DNA from: Macrosoma leucophasiata
Taxonomy: Eukaryota > Arthropoda > Insecta > Lepidoptera > Hedylidae
Assembly: GCA_036365455.1 (NCBI GenBank)
Contig: JAWQUS010000011.1
Location: 3,740,001 to 3,804,000 of the forward strand
Direction of reading: 5' to 3'
Length of the DNA stretch: 64,000 nt
Under the pieces are notes generated by a model. The model was given only the letters and a program-made list of their open reading frames with translations. It was not told where the DNA came from and did not search any database. Below are positions 63,124 to 64,000 of the stretch, piece by piece. The position numbers and the translations under genes were made by a program. How positions within the stretch are numbered: position 1 is the stretch's first letter; each line of letters begins with the position of its first letter.

Positions 63124-63595
63124 AAAGGAGATGTTGCGAGCTCGGCTCTGGTTCGTACACGTCCTCGAAAAATGGGTAAATTAAAGAAGAATCCGGAAAA
63201 AATACAATTAATTTATTCAAGAATATATTTTAGAGTTACAACCACATTTAATTCAAACGATTTTATCATTTTCAACTATGTAAAACATGGCGGCGATACC
63301 GCCGACACTTGGAATCAATCGATTTCGATAGTATTTATAAAATATTACTTTTGTCTCCAAGTACTAATCAAAATAGAATTTAAAAAATTAAAATGTCAAA
63401 ATGACATCGCCCGCCATATTCGCCATGTTGGTTTTGAGTTGTAATTTTAACTGCAAATAATGTTTTGTAACTGCAAATAAAGCTAAATAAGTGAAAATAT
63501 GCACTCAAAAACGTTTTTATATTGATTTTGCCTGTCTAATACATACAGTGTACAATACATGGGCGGAGGTCCATACATTTTTGCAACATCTCCTT
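63124..63595 (-). mobile_element. family N MITE, copy 2 (longer)
   Basis: Inverse of 50013-50384: AAAGGAGATGTTGCGAGCTC, GGCTCTGGTTCGTACACGTC to GGAGGTCCATACATTTTTGC and AACATCTCCTTT. It has about 100 bp more in the middle (around CATGGCGGCGATACCGCCG), which copy 1 has lost. Two small open frames within are by-products. Confidence 0.8.
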
Positions 63596-63754
63596 TCATG
63601 ATGTGATTAATTAATATTAGCCTAGCCCTTGAAATAAGGGCTCTTTAAACGCGATGTAAAATCGATTGTGAAAAAGTAAAGTCATGTCTCCAATTACGTC
63701 AACTGAAGTTCGAAATGTTTTATTAAATCAGTATTTTGTTACTTTTCCCGTCTC

Positions 63755-63906
63755 AGCCTGGGTTGCACCACGATATTTGTTAAAGTTAAAGTAATTGTAA
63801 CATTTCACATCCTACTCCAACTTTAACAGATTTCTTTAAGTTAGAGAAGGATGTAAAATGTTACAATAATTTTAACTTTAACAAATATCGTGGTGCAACC
63901 CAGGCT
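63755..63906. mobile_element. foldback MITE 'GGGTTGCACCA', complete
   Basis: AGCCTGGGTTGCACCACGAT, ATTTGTTAAAGTTAAAGTAA and TTGTAACATTTCACATCC on the left are inverted on the right, almost base for base, leaving a loop of about 35 bp. Total 152 bp. Near relative with a lost end at 43395-43499. No clear target duplication. Confidence 0.8.
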
Positions 63907-64000
63907 TAGTGTAGTGATTATCTAATGTTGAGATCAGTATATTATTTTTCGAAAAAAAAATCTCATGAGCTCGATCTTTCTGCATTATTAGCTAAATTAA

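Overview
This window looks like a transposon-dense, non-coding stretch of a lepidopteran (moth or butterfly) nuclear genome. By eye it is AT-rich. It has no operons, no long protein-coding genes, and no tRNA or rRNA gene I would accept as functional. The lepidopteran call rests on the repeats: more than 25 copies or fragments of a roughly 290-bp poly-A SINE resembling the Metulj family of butterflies; a 5S rRNA-derived SINE and a tRNA-derived SINE whose tail matches an RTE LINE, both recalling the HaSE families of Helicoverpa; Helitron-like ends (GGGGCGGGCCGCTAGT type); RTE-clade LINE 3' ends; and the GGCCGGTTTTT repeat. I cannot name the species.

Layout. 1-12 kb: mixed SINEs, a GC-rich inverted-repeat island, a perfect 31-bp hairpin, a piggyBac-like MITE, a triple Metulj array inside 34-bp inverted repeats, and a 247-bp tandem duplication with palindromes. 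12-25 kb: more Metulj copies, 'GGCCGGTTTT' repeats (one holding a dimeric tRNA-SINE), a SINE nested in a SINE, and two dispersed direct-repeat families. 25-33 kb: sparse in repeats. It contains the only segment I would defend as host coding sequence, a GC-rich minus-strand exon (30940-30748) encoding an alanine-rich stretch and one transmembrane helix before a stop. 33-37 kb: a local segmental duplication and SINEs. 38.05-39.85 kb: about 103 units of a 15-bp GC-rich minisatellite that never loses phase, fused in frame on the minus strand to a LINE ORF1-like C-terminus. 40-50 kb: a MITE with arms of about 100 bp, a diverged tandem repeat with coding-like conservation, hAT MITEs and a 5S-SINE inserted in an RTE relic. 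50-56 kb: a pair of inverted 630-bp composite elements flanking a Helitron with an internal minisatellite and a (CCA)n tract. 56-64 kb: hAT MITE, nested LINE in Helitron, a TATCGATA palindrome island, and two further foldback MITEs.

The elements interact as a layered insertion record. Several target-site duplications can be read directly (12 bp for a 5S-SINE, 12 bp for the SINE dimer, 8 bp for two hAT MITEs, about 10 bp for an RTE, TTAA-like for a piggyBac-like MITE). Family names are recalled from the literature and were not searched. Short open frames elsewhere look like chance or repeat-derived frames and are not annotated as genes.
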